Origin: Bryobacterales bacterium
GTDB lineage: Bacteria > Acidobacteriota > Terriglobia > Bryobacterales > Bryobacteraceae
Length of the DNA stretch: 19,749 bases
Reading direction: 5' to 3'
Assembly (NCBI GenBank): GCA_025353235.1
Contig: JANXQZ010000976.1
Location: 1-19,749, forward strand
The notes under the pieces are model-generated. The model did not search any database, was not told the origin of the DNA, and saw nothing but the letters and a program-made list of their open reading frames with translations. Both the position numbers and the translations under genes were made by a program. This document shows, one piece after another, positions 1-8,412 of this stretch (positions are counted from its first letter, which is position 1; each line of letters starts with the position of its first letter).

Positions 1-1
1 G

Positions 2-2005
2 GGGCGCAAGAATCTAATCGGATTTTTTCAATCCAAGGGATACTTTGAAGCGAACGCCGAGTTCTCCACGGAAGTTGAAGCTAATGGAGACGAGACGGTT
101 CTTTATACCGTTGATAAGGTAGGTCGCCATAAATTGTCTTCTCTCGAGATCCAGGGCAACCGCTACTTTACTGAGGCCACGTTGCGCGAACGCATGTACG
201 TAACGCCCGCCACGTTTCTGCGATTTCGTTACGGGCGCTACAGCCATGATTACGTTGAAAAAGATCTGAACGCGATTAGAGATCTCTACCGCTCGAACGG
301 ATTTCGAGATGTGAACATCAGTTCGCACGAAGTGGATGACTATCGAGGAAAGAAGGATGCCATCGCCGTCTTCATCGACGTCAAGGAAGGCGAGCAGTGG
401 TTCGTGTCCAAGCTCGAGTTAACTGGATTATCCGAACAGGACCAAACTTACCTGCGCTCGATCCTGCACTCAACCGAGGGCCAGCCCTACAGCGAATATA
501 ACGTCGCTACTGACCGGGATGCCATTCTGGAGTTCTACTACAACAACGGCTACCCTAACGCGAAATTCGAGTTCACGGCCACCGCTGCGCCGGAGCCGAA
601 GCGAATGGGTTTAGAGTTCAAGGTCAACCCAGGGGCTCGGGAGTTTGTCAGAAGCGTCCTGGTCAACGGTTTGAACAGGACCGATCCGGATCTGGTTACG
701 CAGCGCATCAGCGTAGCGAGCGGCGACCCGCTCTCGCAGACTCGCATTACAGAGAGTCAGAAGCGACTGTACGATTTGGGCATCTTCGCCAAAGTGAACG
801 CGGCGCTACAGAATCCCGACGGAGAGGAATCGTCGAAATACGTGTTGTATTCCGTGGAAGAAGCCCGGCGCTACGCGGTTAATCTAGGTTTTGGCGCGGA
901 GATCGCGCGCATCGGAGGCGGGGCCACTACGCTCGATTCTCCTGCCGGCACCACGGGTTTCAGCCCGCGCCTATCTATTGGAGTGACCCGGCTCAATTTT
1001 CTCGGTCTGGGCCACACTGTGGGGCTGCAGACGCGAGTCTCTACGCTCCAGCAGCGCGCGCTCTTCACATATCTTGCGCCCCAGTTCGAAGGTGACAAGA
1101 ACCTCAGTCTGCAATTCGCGGCGCTCTTCGATATCTCGAAGGATGTCCGTACATTCTCTTCCCGCCGCGAGGAAGGGTCAGTCCAGCTGGGGCTCAAACT
1201 TTCGAAGGCGAAGACGCTGCAGATGCGCTACACGTTCAGAAGAGTCAACATCATTGGTACTCCTTTGGTGACTCCTGAGCTGATTCCACTGTTATCTCAG
1301 CCCGTGAGAGTGGGCCTGGTAGGGGCGAGCTTTATTCAGGACCGCCGGGACGATCCGACCGATGCGAAGCGCGGAGTCTACAATACTGTCGACGCCTCGT
1401 TTGCGACTAAGGTGCTAGGATCCCAGACTGGCTTCGTTCGTGTATTGGCCAGAAATTCAACCTATCACCGGCTCACCAAGAGCTTGACGCTGGCAAGATC
1501 CACTTACTTCGGCGGCATCCAGCGCTACGCCGGCCTTCCTGAAATCCCGCTGGCCGAGCGCTTCTTTTCAGGTGGCTCTTCATCGCATCGCGGCTTTCCA
1601 GATAATCAGGCCGGCCCGCGCGATTTGGAGACGGGCTTCCCCATCGGTGGAAACGCGCTTTTTATTAACAATGTGGAGCTGCGTTTTCCCTTGATCGGCG
1701 ACAATATTGGTGGTGTGTTGTTTAACGACATGGGCAACGTTTATTCGAGCGTGCGAAATATCAGCCTGCGCTGGAGCCAGCGAGATCGGGCTGATTTCGA
1801 CTATGCCGTGCAATCGTTCGGCTTCGGCATTCGCTACCGCACTCCTGTTGGACCCGTGCGCGTGGATCTATCTCTGAGCCCGAACTCGCCGCACTTCTAC
1901 GGTTTCAAGGGCACCTACGATCAGTTGATCTTCGGCGGCGGGACGCAGGTGGTGCAGCGGATCAACGTGTTTCAGTTCCACTTCTCGCTAGGGCAGGCGT
2001 TCTGA
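2..2005 (+). CDS. Omp85-family outer-membrane protein (TamA/BamA-like), 5'-truncated by window edge
   Basis: The reading frame is open from base 2, so the gene starts upstream; 667 residues are visible. The N-terminal part reads as successive POTRA repeats: the tail of one (visible residues 1 to about 40), then units beginning near LSSLEIQGNRYF, FVSKLELTGL and FVRSVLVNGLNRTD. Each has the YYxxGY/LYxxGxF-type helix and strand pattern. From about residue 285 on there is a surface-antigen (D15) β-barrel with the conserved loop-6 motif in the form HRGF (near bases 1586–1597), and the protein ends in an aromatic F, as the BAM recognition signal requires. The family inserts or translocates proteins at the outer membrane. 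A tamB-like gene two positions downstream favours a TamA-type role, but BamA-like paralogues also sit in such operons, so I give no symbol. The stop codon overlaps the next start (TGATG). Confidence 0.9.
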   Translation, partial: GRKNLIGFFQSKGYFEANAEFSTEVEANGDETVLYTVDKVGRHKLSSLEIQGNRYFTEATLRERMYVTPATFLRFRYGRYSHDYVEKDLNAIRDLYRSNGFRDVNISSHEVDDYRGKKDAIAVFIDVKEGEQWFVSKLELTGLSEQDQTYLRSILHSTEGQPYSEYNVATDRDAILEFYYNNGYPNAKFEFTATAAPEPKRMGLEFKVNPGAREFVRSVLVNGLNRTDPDLVTQRISVASGDPLSQTRITESQKRLYDLGIFAKVNAALQNPDGEESSKYVLYSVEEARRYAVNLGFGAEIARIGGGATTLDSPAGTTGFSPRLSIGVTRLNFLGLGHTVGLQTRVSTLQQRALFTYLAPQFEGDKNLSLQFAALFDISKDVRTFSSRREEGSVQLGLKLSKAKTLQMRYTFRRVNIIGTPLVTPELIPLLSQPVRVGLVGASFIQDRRDDPTDAKRGVYNTVDASFATKVLGSQTGFVRVLARNSTYHRLTKSLTLARSTYFGGIQRYAGLPEIPLAERFFSGGSSSHRGFPDNQAGPRDLETGFPIGGNALFINNVELRFPLIGDNIGGVLFNDMGNVYSSVRNISLRWSQRDRADFDYAVQSFGFGIRYRTPVGPVRVDLSLSPNSPHFYGFKGTYDQLIFGGGTQVVQRINVFQFHFSLGQAF

Positions 2006-2640
2006 TGCGCTTGCTGGCTTTGATTCTGGCTGCGGGTGTAGTGGTCCACTCTGAGATCGTCGATAGGATCGCGGTTTCCGTTGGTAAGGAAGTAATCACC
2101 GAGAGTCAGATAGTGGAAGAGATTCGAGTGGCTGCGTTCCTGAACCACGAACAGCCCCATGTGAATGCGGATGAAAAGCGCAAGGCAGCTGAGCGACTCC
2201 TGGAGCAGACACTGTTGAAGCGCGATATGGACTTCAGCCATTACCCAATCCCGGATTTGGCAGAAGGCGTAAAGCAGCTTCAGCCGATCAAAGATGCGTA
2301 CCCGAGCGAGCCCGAGTTTCAGGCGGACCTTCAGCGGCACGGCATTACCGAAGACGAACTGCGCCGGCATCTCTGGTGGCAATTGACTCTCTTGAGCTAT
2401 ATCGACTTCCGGTTTCGGCCTTCCGTGCAAGTTCCAGAATCGGAGATCACGCAATACTACGACAAGAAGCTCGCTGAATGGAAGCAGCAAGGGCTCGCGC
2501 AGATTCCCGCGCTGCAAGAGAGTCGGGCTGACATCGAAAAGATCTTGGCGCAGCAGCGCGTGGATCAGGCGGTGGATCGTTGGCTGGGCGACACGCGCAC
2601 GCAGATAGATATTCTCTATCGCAAAGAGGCCTTTCAGTGA
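2005..2640 (+). CDS. SurA-N-like periplasmic chaperone lacking a PPIase domain
   Basis: This 211-aa protein begins with a short Sec-type signal peptide (MRLLALILAAGVVVHS), followed directly by IVDRIAVSVGKEVITESQI. That is the characteristic start of the SurA N-terminal chaperone domain (in SurA/PpiD the equivalent reads 'D.IVAVVNDEVIT..EL'). A helical body follows, ending in a region resembling the SurA C-terminal helix (SRADIEKILAQQRVDQAVDR). No parvulin/rotamase domain lies between these halves, so peptidyl-prolyl isomerase activity is not expected. A role in escorting outer-membrane proteins to the neighbouring Omp85 machine is inference. The ATG start shares one base with the upstream stop, and an AGG at 1995–1997 gives a plausible ribosome site. 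The 3' end overlaps the next gene by four bases (GTGA), indicating translational coupling within one operon. Confidence 0.85.
   Translation: MRLLALILAAGVVVHSEIVDRIAVSVGKEVITESQIVEEIRVAAFLNHEQPHVNADEKRKAAERLLEQTLLKRDMDFSHYPIPDLAEGVKQLQPIKDAYPSEPEFQADLQRHGITEDELRRHLWWQLTLLSYIDFRFRPSVQVPESEITQYYDKKLAEWKQQGLAQIPALQESRADIEKILAQQRVDQAVDRWLGDTRTQIDILYRKEAFQ
2624..2629 (+). promoter_or_regulatory. Ribosome binding site deciding the GTG start of the tamB-like gene
   Basis: AAGAGG lies seven bases upstream of the GTG at 2637–2639. This supports a start there, overlapping the preceding stop as GTGA. The frame could be extended to a codon at 2580, but that would add 19 polar residues in front of an obvious N-terminal membrane anchor. 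Confidence 0.6.
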
Positions 2641-5600
2641 AGAGGCTGGCGATCTTCCTGCTTTGCCTGGCGGCCCTGATCGCAGTAACAATGGTGTGCG
2701 GTATCGTAACGATTCAATCGGGATGGTTCCGCGAGAAGGTGCGGCACAAGATCGTGTCGGTGGTAGAGGACGGGAGCGGCGGCCGCGTAGAGATTGGCGC
2801 GTTTGAGTATGACTGGCGGCGATTGACCGCCAGCGTCGCGCCTTTCATTCTGCATGGAACCGAAGCAGCTGCGGATCACCCTCTGTTTCAAGCGCGGAAG
2901 GTGGAAGTGGGCCTGCGGATCGTGTCGATGCTAAAACGGCATGTGGATGTGGCGTTCCTGAATGTGGACCATCCCGAAGTTTACATCGTTGTTTCTTCCG
3001 ACGGGCATACGAATCTACCGACTCCTAAGATTGCCGGTCGGCACTCAAAGAGCTTCGTTCAGGAGCTGCTGGACATCAAAGTCGGGCAGTTCGCTATGCG
3101 AGATGGGTGGGTGGAGTACAACTCACAACGCATCCCGCTGAATGTGAAGGCCGATGATGTGAGCGCGCGCTTTCGATTCGAGGGGCAGGGTCCGCGCTAC
3201 ACGGGCGACGTTGCCTCGAGTTCTCTGCATCTAAACTCGCCGGATATGGCGGATGCGGTTTTCAATTTTCGGTCCAAGCTTGCATTAAGCCGGTCCGGTT
3301 TAGAGATCAAGGAAGCGAAGTTTGTTCGGGGAAAATCGGAGGTGGAGGCGTCGGGGGTAATCGAGGATTTCGCTTCGCCGCACGGGACGCTCGGCGTGAA
3401 AGCACGGCTCCATCCTGAAGATCTGAACCGTCTTTTTCGCATTCCGATCGCGAACCGGGGTGAGGTGGATTTTGTCGGGAAGACAGTGTTCCGATTCAGT
3501 CCAGGTTTTGACTGGCGCATTGAGGGAAAAGCATCCGGGCACGGGCTGGCGTATGCCAGCAAATACGTCAAGCTGGATAACGCGAAACTTTCAACGTCTC
3601 TTTCGCTAAGACAAAATGCGCTGGTCTTGACAGACCTCGATCTGGCAGCGCTCGACGGGTCTTTTCATGGGCGTCTCGATATCGAGGATTGGAAGAAGCT
3701 GTCCATCAACGGCGAGGCCAAAGGGTTTTCTGTCCAGGCCCTGGCCAGTTTGCCGGTTCCACGATCAAGCGAGGTGAACGGGCGTGCGAGCGGTCCGGTG
3801 CAGTTGCATGGTTTCATTTCGCGTAGCGGTTTTCGGGACGTGATCGCGAACGCCAAGCTGACTTTCTCGCCCGGACAAACGGGCGTGCCGGTGCAGGGAT
3901 TCGTGGACGTTACGTACGATCAACGTGCGAATGTGGCAATCTTGGGCAGTTCGAGCGTGGATGTGGGCGCGAGCCACTTGGAGGCATCGGGAACTCTCGG
4001 CCAAGAGCTCACGGTCCATGCAACTTCTCGCAATCTGAACGATGCGCTGGCCGCTCTCCCGCTTGTTGGTCAGTCGATTCCGCGTGATCTGCCTGTGACC
4101 CTTAACGGCGGACTGGTCCGATTTGACGGGACGGTGTCGGGTCCGCTCAATGATCCGCGCATCGCGGGCCAGGTGGACGCCACGAAGTTTACCGTCAAAG
4201 GCGAGGCGTTTGACCATCTGGCAAGCAGCTTCGAGCTTACCCACCAAGGCATGAATGCGCGCAGCCTCACTCTTTCGCAGGGTCCGTTCCAACTTGACGG
4301 GTCCGGGAGCATCGCCCTCGCGAACTGGCAAGTGAAGGATTCCAGTGCCGTAGCCGGCTCGCTCTCGATGCGAGGCGCTGAGATCCGGAAAATTCTAGAG
4401 CAGCGTAATTCCAAGATCCCACTTAGCGGTACTCTTGCGGCGACTGCTGAAATCAAAGGGACATACGGCTCGCCTCAAGCTACGGCTGGTATTGACGCGG
4501 AAAACGTTACGGCTTACGACGAGCACTTGAACCGTATTCGTGCTTCGGTGATCGTCTCGGGCGACACGCTGCGAGTGATTGATGCGCGTCTGCAAGGGCA
4601 GGTCGGCCAGATCCTCGGGCAGGGCACGTTTCTGCATCGCGGCACGGACTGGACCACCGGGGACTTCCGCTTTGACCTTACAGGCCGCGGGCTGTCGGTG
4701 GAGAAGATCAGCCATGCCCAGACGTTCCGAAAGGGACTCGGCGGTCAATTGGACTTTACCGCTCAGGGCACGGCGCGCCTAAGCAAGGGCGAGTTTCGCG
4801 TGGAAACCATCACGAGCGAAACCACCTTGCACAATGGGTCGATTAATGGAACGCGATACGGGAACGTGACCTTAACCGCCAATAGCCGGGGAACGATTCT
4901 GGATGTGAAAGCGACCGCGAATCTCCTCAACACCTCTCTTCAGGGAACTGGCGAATGGAAGATGGAAGGCGATGATCCGGGGCACGGCGAGATCGTGATC
5001 CCACGCATCACGATTGCCACACTGCATGAGCTGGTTCCCAGCGCGGAACGCAAGCTGCTTCCCTTCGAGGGGTTTTTGGAAGGCAAGATCGACATTAACG
5101 GACCGCTTCGGAAACCGGACAAGATGACGGCTGAAGTTCATGTGAACACCTTGCAACTGAACGCCAGTTCGGGCGCTCAGCCACGAGCTGGTGCTAAGGC
5201 GCGCGATCTTATTCTGCGCAACGTGAAACCCATTCTCATGGTGGCTACAACACAAGGCGTGGACATCCGAAACGCGGAGTTGACGGGCACCGACACTACC
5301 CTGGAAACGCAAGGGCGCTTCTCGTTCGATAACAAGAATCCTTGGGATTTGCGCGTGAAAGGCTCCATTAACCTCGCGATTCTGCAGATCTTCAATCCAA
5401 ATCTGCTCGGGTCGGGTATCAGCGTCGTGGACGCGACGGTTCGCGGCACCTTGACCGAGCCGCAGGTGGAAGGGCGGCTTGAGTTGAAGAACGCCTCCCT
5501 CTACGTGACAGATCTGCCCAACGGGCTGGACCAAGCAAACGGGCTGATTTTGTTTGATCGAAATCGCGCGACGGTAGATTCGTTAAGCGCCACCACGGGC

Positions 5601-6641
5601 GGGGGCAACGTCACGATTCAAAAGGGCAGCTTCGTCGGGTTTCGGGGTCCCGCTGTGGTGTACCGCGTCCAAGCGACTGCCGATCGGGTACGATATCGCT
5701 CTCCCGAGGGCGTGAGCATCACCGTGAACGCGCTGCTCAGCTTGATCGGCACATCGGACAACAGCGTTCTGGGGGGAACCGTGACTGTGGTGCGAGCGGG
5801 CTTCAATCCGACAACGGACATCGGTGGGCTGCTTGCTTCCACAGCGAAACCGATCTCGGCGCCGGTGGTTGCAAACGCATATTTGCGCGGCTTGCAGTTC
5901 GACGTTCGCGTGGAGAGTGCGCAGTCGCTTGAGATTCAGACCTCGCTGACTCGCAACATCGAAGCGGAGGCGAATCTGCGGCTGCGCGGCACTCCCGAAC
6001 GACCCGTGATGCTGGGCAATTTGACGGTGAACGAAGGCGAGATTGAATTTTTCGGCAACCGGTACAGGATCAACCGCGGCGAGGTGAATTTTTATAACCC
6101 TGTCAAGGTTGAGCCGAATATCGACATGGATTTGGAAACGGTGGTGCGCGGGATCACGGTGGACATTACGTTTTCCGGCCCTCTCAACAAGTTGAATTTC
6201 TCGTATCGGTCAGATCCTCCTTTGCAGACCAACGACATTATCGCGCTGCTTGCCGTGGGGCGCACTCCGGTTACCACCGGCGCGATCGCGGCCAGCCAGG
6301 CCGGATCCAGCGGCAACTATTTGGGGACTGGAACCAACGCTTTGCTCTCGCAGGCTATTAGCGCTCCCGTTGCTGGCAGATTGCAGCGTTTCTTCGGGGT
6401 GAGCCACATCAAGATCGATCCGCAGTTGACGGATTTAACTTCCGTTCCGCAAGCTCGCCTGACGCTGGAACAGCAGATCTCGAAAGAGATTACGCTCACT
6501 TACATCACGAATTTGACGCGCACTCAGGAACAGATTATCCGGGTGGAGTGGGACTTAAACCGGCAATGGTCGGTGATTGCGTTGAGAGATGAGAATGGTG
6601 CGTTTGGCATCGATTTTCAATATCGGAAGCGGTTTAAGTGA
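2637..6641 (+). CDS. tamB: TamB / AsmA-like translocation and assembly module protein
   Basis: From the GTG at 2637 the product is 1334 aa, close to the usual TamB length (about 1260 in E. coli). The N-terminus is a single membrane anchor (KRLAIFLLCLAALIAV, residues 2–26) followed by an AsmA-like start (GWFREKVRHKIVSVVEDGSG). A very long stretch of alternating short β-strands fits the hollow β-taco fold that spans the periplasm. The C-terminal part, from roughly residue 1060, is the TamB/DUF490 domain. It includes SLEIQTSLTRNIEAEANLRL, the segment GEIEFFGNRYRINRGEVNFY and the near-terminal QTNDIIALLAVGRTP. TamB-family proteins work with an Omp85 partner and, in recent work, carry phospholipids to the outer membrane. 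The Omp85 gene at the head of this operon is the likely partner. The stop overlaps the selA start. Confidence 0.92.
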   Translation: MKRLAIFLLCLAALIAVTMVCGIVTIQSGWFREKVRHKIVSVVEDGSGGRVEIGAFEYDWRRLTASVAPFILHGTEAAADHPLFQARKVEVGLRIVSMLKRHVDVAFLNVDHPEVYIVVSSDGHTNLPTPKIAGRHSKSFVQELLDIKVGQFAMRDGWVEYNSQRIPLNVKADDVSARFRFEGQGPRYTGDVASSSLHLNSPDMADAVFNFRSKLALSRSGLEIKEAKFVRGKSEVEASGVIEDFASPHGTLGVKARLHPEDLNRLFRIPIANRGEVDFVGKTVFRFSPGFDWRIEGKASGHGLAYASKYVKLDNAKLSTSLSLRQNALVLTDLDLAALDGSFHGRLDIEDWKKLSINGEAKGFSVQALASLPVPRSSEVNGRASGPVQLHGFISRSGFRDVIANAKLTFSPGQTGVPVQGFVDVTYDQRANVAILGSSSVDVGASHLEASGTLGQELTVHATSRNLNDALAALPLVGQSIPRDLPVTLNGGLVRFDGTVSGPLNDPRIAGQVDATKFTVKGEAFDHLASSFELTHQGMNARSLTLSQGPFQLDGSGSIALANWQVKDSSAVAGSLSMRGAEIRKILEQRNSKIPLSGTLAATAEIKGTYGSPQATAGIDAENVTAYDEHLNRIRASVIVSGDTLRVIDARLQGQVGQILGQGTFLHRGTDWTTGDFRFDLTGRGLSVEKISHAQTFRKGLGGQLDFTAQGTARLSKGEFRVETITSETTLHNGSINGTRYGNVTLTANSRGTILDVKATANLLNTSLQGTGEWKMEGDDPGHGEIVIPRITIATLHELVPSAERKLLPFEGFLEGKIDINGPLRKPDKMTAEVHVNTLQLNASSGAQPRAGAKARDLILRNVKPILMVATTQGVDIRNAELTGTDTTLETQGRFSFDNKNPWDLRVKGSINLAILQIFNPNLLGSGISVVDATVRGTLTEPQVEGRLELKNASLYVTDLPNGLDQANGLILFDRNRATVDSLSATTGGGNVTIQKGSFVGFRGPAVVYRVQATADRVRYRSPEGVSITVNALLSLIGTSDNSVLGGTVTVVRAGFNPTTDIGGLLASTAKPISAPVVANAYLRGLQFDVRVESAQSLEIQTSLTRNIEAEANLRLRGTPERPVMLGNLTVNEGEIEFFGNRYRINRGEVNFYNPVKVEPNIDMDLETVVRGITVDITFSGPLNKLNFSYRSDPPLQTNDIIALLAVGRTPVTTGAIAASQAGSSGNYLGTGTNALLSQAISAPVAGRLQRFFGVSHIKIDPQLTDLTSVPQARLTLEQQISKEITLTYITNLTRTQEQIIRVEWDLNRQWSVIALRDENGAFGIDFQYRKRFK

Positions 6642-7981
6642 TGGAGGAGTTGTTACGGCGGATTCCGTCGGTGGACGAGGTTGTGTGCCGCTTGGGTTAC
6701 CTGCATGGGCTGTATCCACGCCAACTGATCGTTGATGAGGTGCGGCGAACGCTGGCGGCGATGCGTAATGAGATTCGCGCGGGGCACGCTCCAGGTGCTC
6801 CCGACGAGAGAGTTGCCGCGAGCCTCGCCGATTTGGAACGGCCTTCGCTGCGGCATGTGATCAATGCGACTGGCGTGATTTTGCATACGAATTTAGGCCG
6901 CGCTCCCGTGGTTCAATTCGATCCGGTTCGCGGGTACTCAAATTTGGAATACGACCTGTCAACCGGGCGGCGCGGGAAGCGAGACGTTCATGTTGGGGGC
7001 TTACTCGAGCGGTTGGTAGGCGCGCCCGGTATCGCCGTGAATAACAATGCGGCGGCTGTGTACTTGGCGCTGAATGAACTCGCGGCCGGACACGAGGCGA
7101 TTGTTTCTCGCGGCGAACTGATCGAGATCGGCGATGGGTTTCGCATCCCCGACATTATGCGGTGCTCTGGCGTGACGCTGCGCGAAGTGGGTACCACGAA
7201 TCGCACTCGCATCGAAGATTACCGGGACGCCATTACGGATCGCACGCGCGTTCTTCTGAGGGTGCACCCGAGCAACTTCCACATGACGGGGTTTACGTCT
7301 AAACCGGAGTTGCGCGAGTTGGCGGGTCTTGGCAAAGAAAGCGGAATCCCGCTCTACGAAGATCTCGGCAGCGGCTGTGTCGTGGATCTAAAGCCTTTCG
7401 GCGTGCATGAGCCGCTGGTCTCCGACAGCCTCCGCGCGGGAGTGAACCTGGTCAGTTTCAGCGGAGATAAGCTCCTGGGCGGACCGCAGGCTGGCCTGCT
7501 GGCAGGCGACCCGGAGTTGGTCGCGCGTCTTCGCCGCAATCCGATGTTCCGCGCGTTGCGGCTGGATAAGCTCATTTATCAATCGCTGGAGACGACGCTG
7601 CGCAGTGTGCTGATGGAGCGCTGGGACGATATTCCCGCGCTTCGCATGATCAGGCAAACGAGCGAGCAGGTTCGGCAGAGGGCCCAACGGCTGCTGAGCG
7701 AACTGACGGGCGTGCGGGCGGAGTTGATCCGGGGCGAATCGGTGATCGGGGGCGGATCGACACCCGATCAATCGCTCGAGACATGGCTGATCGCGATCAA
7801 AGTTGGCGACGTTATGGAAGCAGAGCGCCGTTGCCGAGCGGGGACGCCGCCGGTAATTGTGCGAATTGAGCAGGATCGGCTGATCGTGGATCTGCGAACC
7901 GTTTCGCCAAGCGAAGAATCGGACTTACTGCGTATCTTGATCAGTTCCGCCTCCATCTTGAGTCGGCTACCCAGGGATTAA
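6638..7981 (+). CDS. selA: L-seryl-tRNA(Sec) selenium transferase (selenocysteine synthase)
   Basis: A 447-aa PLP enzyme that converts seryl-tRNA(Sec) to selenocysteinyl-tRNA(Sec) using selenophosphate. The N-terminal motif RRIPSVDEVV is the SelA tRNA-binding domain, which the shorter SelA-like paralogues lack. The middle carries INATGVILHTNLGRAP, NNNAAAVYLAL, SRGELIEIGDGFRIPDI and EVGTTNRT. The PLP lysine is K278 in SFSGDKLLGGPQAG (codon 7469–7471). All are hallmark SelA motifs, and the length is normal for the family. GTG at 6638 (overlap GTGA, GGAAG at 6625–6629 as ribosome site) and ATG at 6641 are both possible starts and differ by one residue. The gene is coupled to the tamB stop. No selB, selD, tRNA-Sec or evident selenoprotein is in the window. 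Confidence 0.95.
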   Translation: MMEELLRRIPSVDEVVCRLGYLHGLYPRQLIVDEVRRTLAAMRNEIRAGHAPGAPDERVAASLADLERPSLRHVINATGVILHTNLGRAPVVQFDPVRGYSNLEYDLSTGRRGKRDVHVGGLLERLVGAPGIAVNNNAAAVYLALNELAAGHEAIVSRGELIEIGDGFRIPDIMRCSGVTLREVGTTNRTRIEDYRDAITDRTRVLLRVHPSNFHMTGFTSKPELRELAGLGKESGIPLYEDLGSGCVVDLKPFGVHEPLVSDSLRAGVNLVSFSGDKLLGGPQAGLLAGDPELVARLRRNPMFRALRLDKLIYQSLETTLRSVLMERWDDIPALRMIRQTSEQVRQRAQRLLSELTGVRAELIRGESVIGGGSTPDQSLETWLIAIKVGDVMEAERRCRAGTPPVIVRIEQDRLIVDLRTVSPSEESDLLRILISSASILSRLPRD

Positions 7982-8275
7982 AGTTGGCTCCTGAGTTATC
8001 CCGCGCTTGGCTTTCTGCAGGTCGAGATACTGGGAAAGCTTCAACGGCGTGGATGCGCCCTTTTCCATGTGTCTTTGCACGGCCTTCTGATAACGCCGCA
8101 ACGTTTCCCTCCGACCTCCATCGCGCAAATCGCAGGCATCGATGTCCAGCATGATGTGCACTTCCCAGGGATGGAACGTATTTCGCTGAATGTTGCCTTT
8201 GAGCAACTCCTGTATCAGCTTGTTAAACCGGCTGAGGACTGCTTCACTGTCGGGGAGCGTGTCTACCATATTCAT
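7967..8275 (-). CDS. Small conserved protein of unknown function (102 aa)
   Basis: The product is a soluble, charged 102-aa protein with no signal peptide or membrane segment. Its core, WEVHIMLDIDACDL followed by RRETLRRYQKAVQR and then LKLSQYLDLQKA, looks like a compact helical domain. I recall similar small proteins with a 'PWEv.iLLDi..C' plus 'RRYQKAV' pattern in Acidobacteriota genomes, but I know no assigned function. The start is ATG at 8275 (MNMVDTL), with a second in-frame ATG at 8269; neither has a clear ribosome site. The gene converges on selA, its last 15 bases overlapping the selA 3' end, and is divergent from the exported protein at 8413. Coding status rests on the family-like motifs and codon pattern, since the complementary frame shows nothing recognisable. 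Confidence 0.72.
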   Translation of the reverse strand: MNMVDTLPDSEAVLSRFNKLIQELLKGNIQRNTFHPWEVHIMLDIDACDLRDGGRRETLRRYQKAVQRHMEKGASTPLKLSQYLDLQKAKRGITQEPTLIPG

Positions 8276-8352
8276 TAGTGTTATCGGACAGTTCGGGCAA
8301 TAGTCTTAGGCTCAATGGCAATTTATCTCGCCGGCGAAGACTTTTTTGTCGA

Positions 8353-8380
8353 TTGCGGTCCTCAAGCAATCTAGTAGAAT
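8353..8380 (+). promoter_or_regulatory. Candidate sigma70-type promoter for the glycine-zipper protein gene
   Basis: TTGCGG at 8353–8358 and TAGAAT at 8375–8380 are separated by 16 bases. They would place the transcription start about 25 bases before the ribosome site and ATG at 8413. This is a pattern match by eye only; the region is also the divergent intergenic space for the small minus-strand gene, for which I found no convincing promoter. Confidence 0.4.
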
Positions 8381-8400
8381 TGGACCTGCGGCTAAACCAT

Positions 8401-8406
8401 TGGAGG
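8401..8406 (+). promoter_or_regulatory. Ribosome binding site fixing the ATG start at 8413
   Basis: TGGAGG lies six bases before ATG 8413, directly ahead of a clear signal peptide. This rules out the longer in-frame extension back to 8278, which would add an arginine-rich, non-secretory leader. Confidence 0.7.
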
Positions 8407-8412
8407 TTCCCC

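Noticed and set aside
1972..2691. 239-aa minus-strand open frame antisense to the SurA-like gene
   Set aside because: It mirrors the codon structure of the plus-strand gene, has no recognisable motif or ribosome site, and the plus strand clearly codes.
6638..8412. Selenocysteine insertion element or tRNA-Sec near selA
   Set aside because: I found no in-frame UGA with a following hairpin and no tRNA-like cloverleaf in the non-coding bases around selA.
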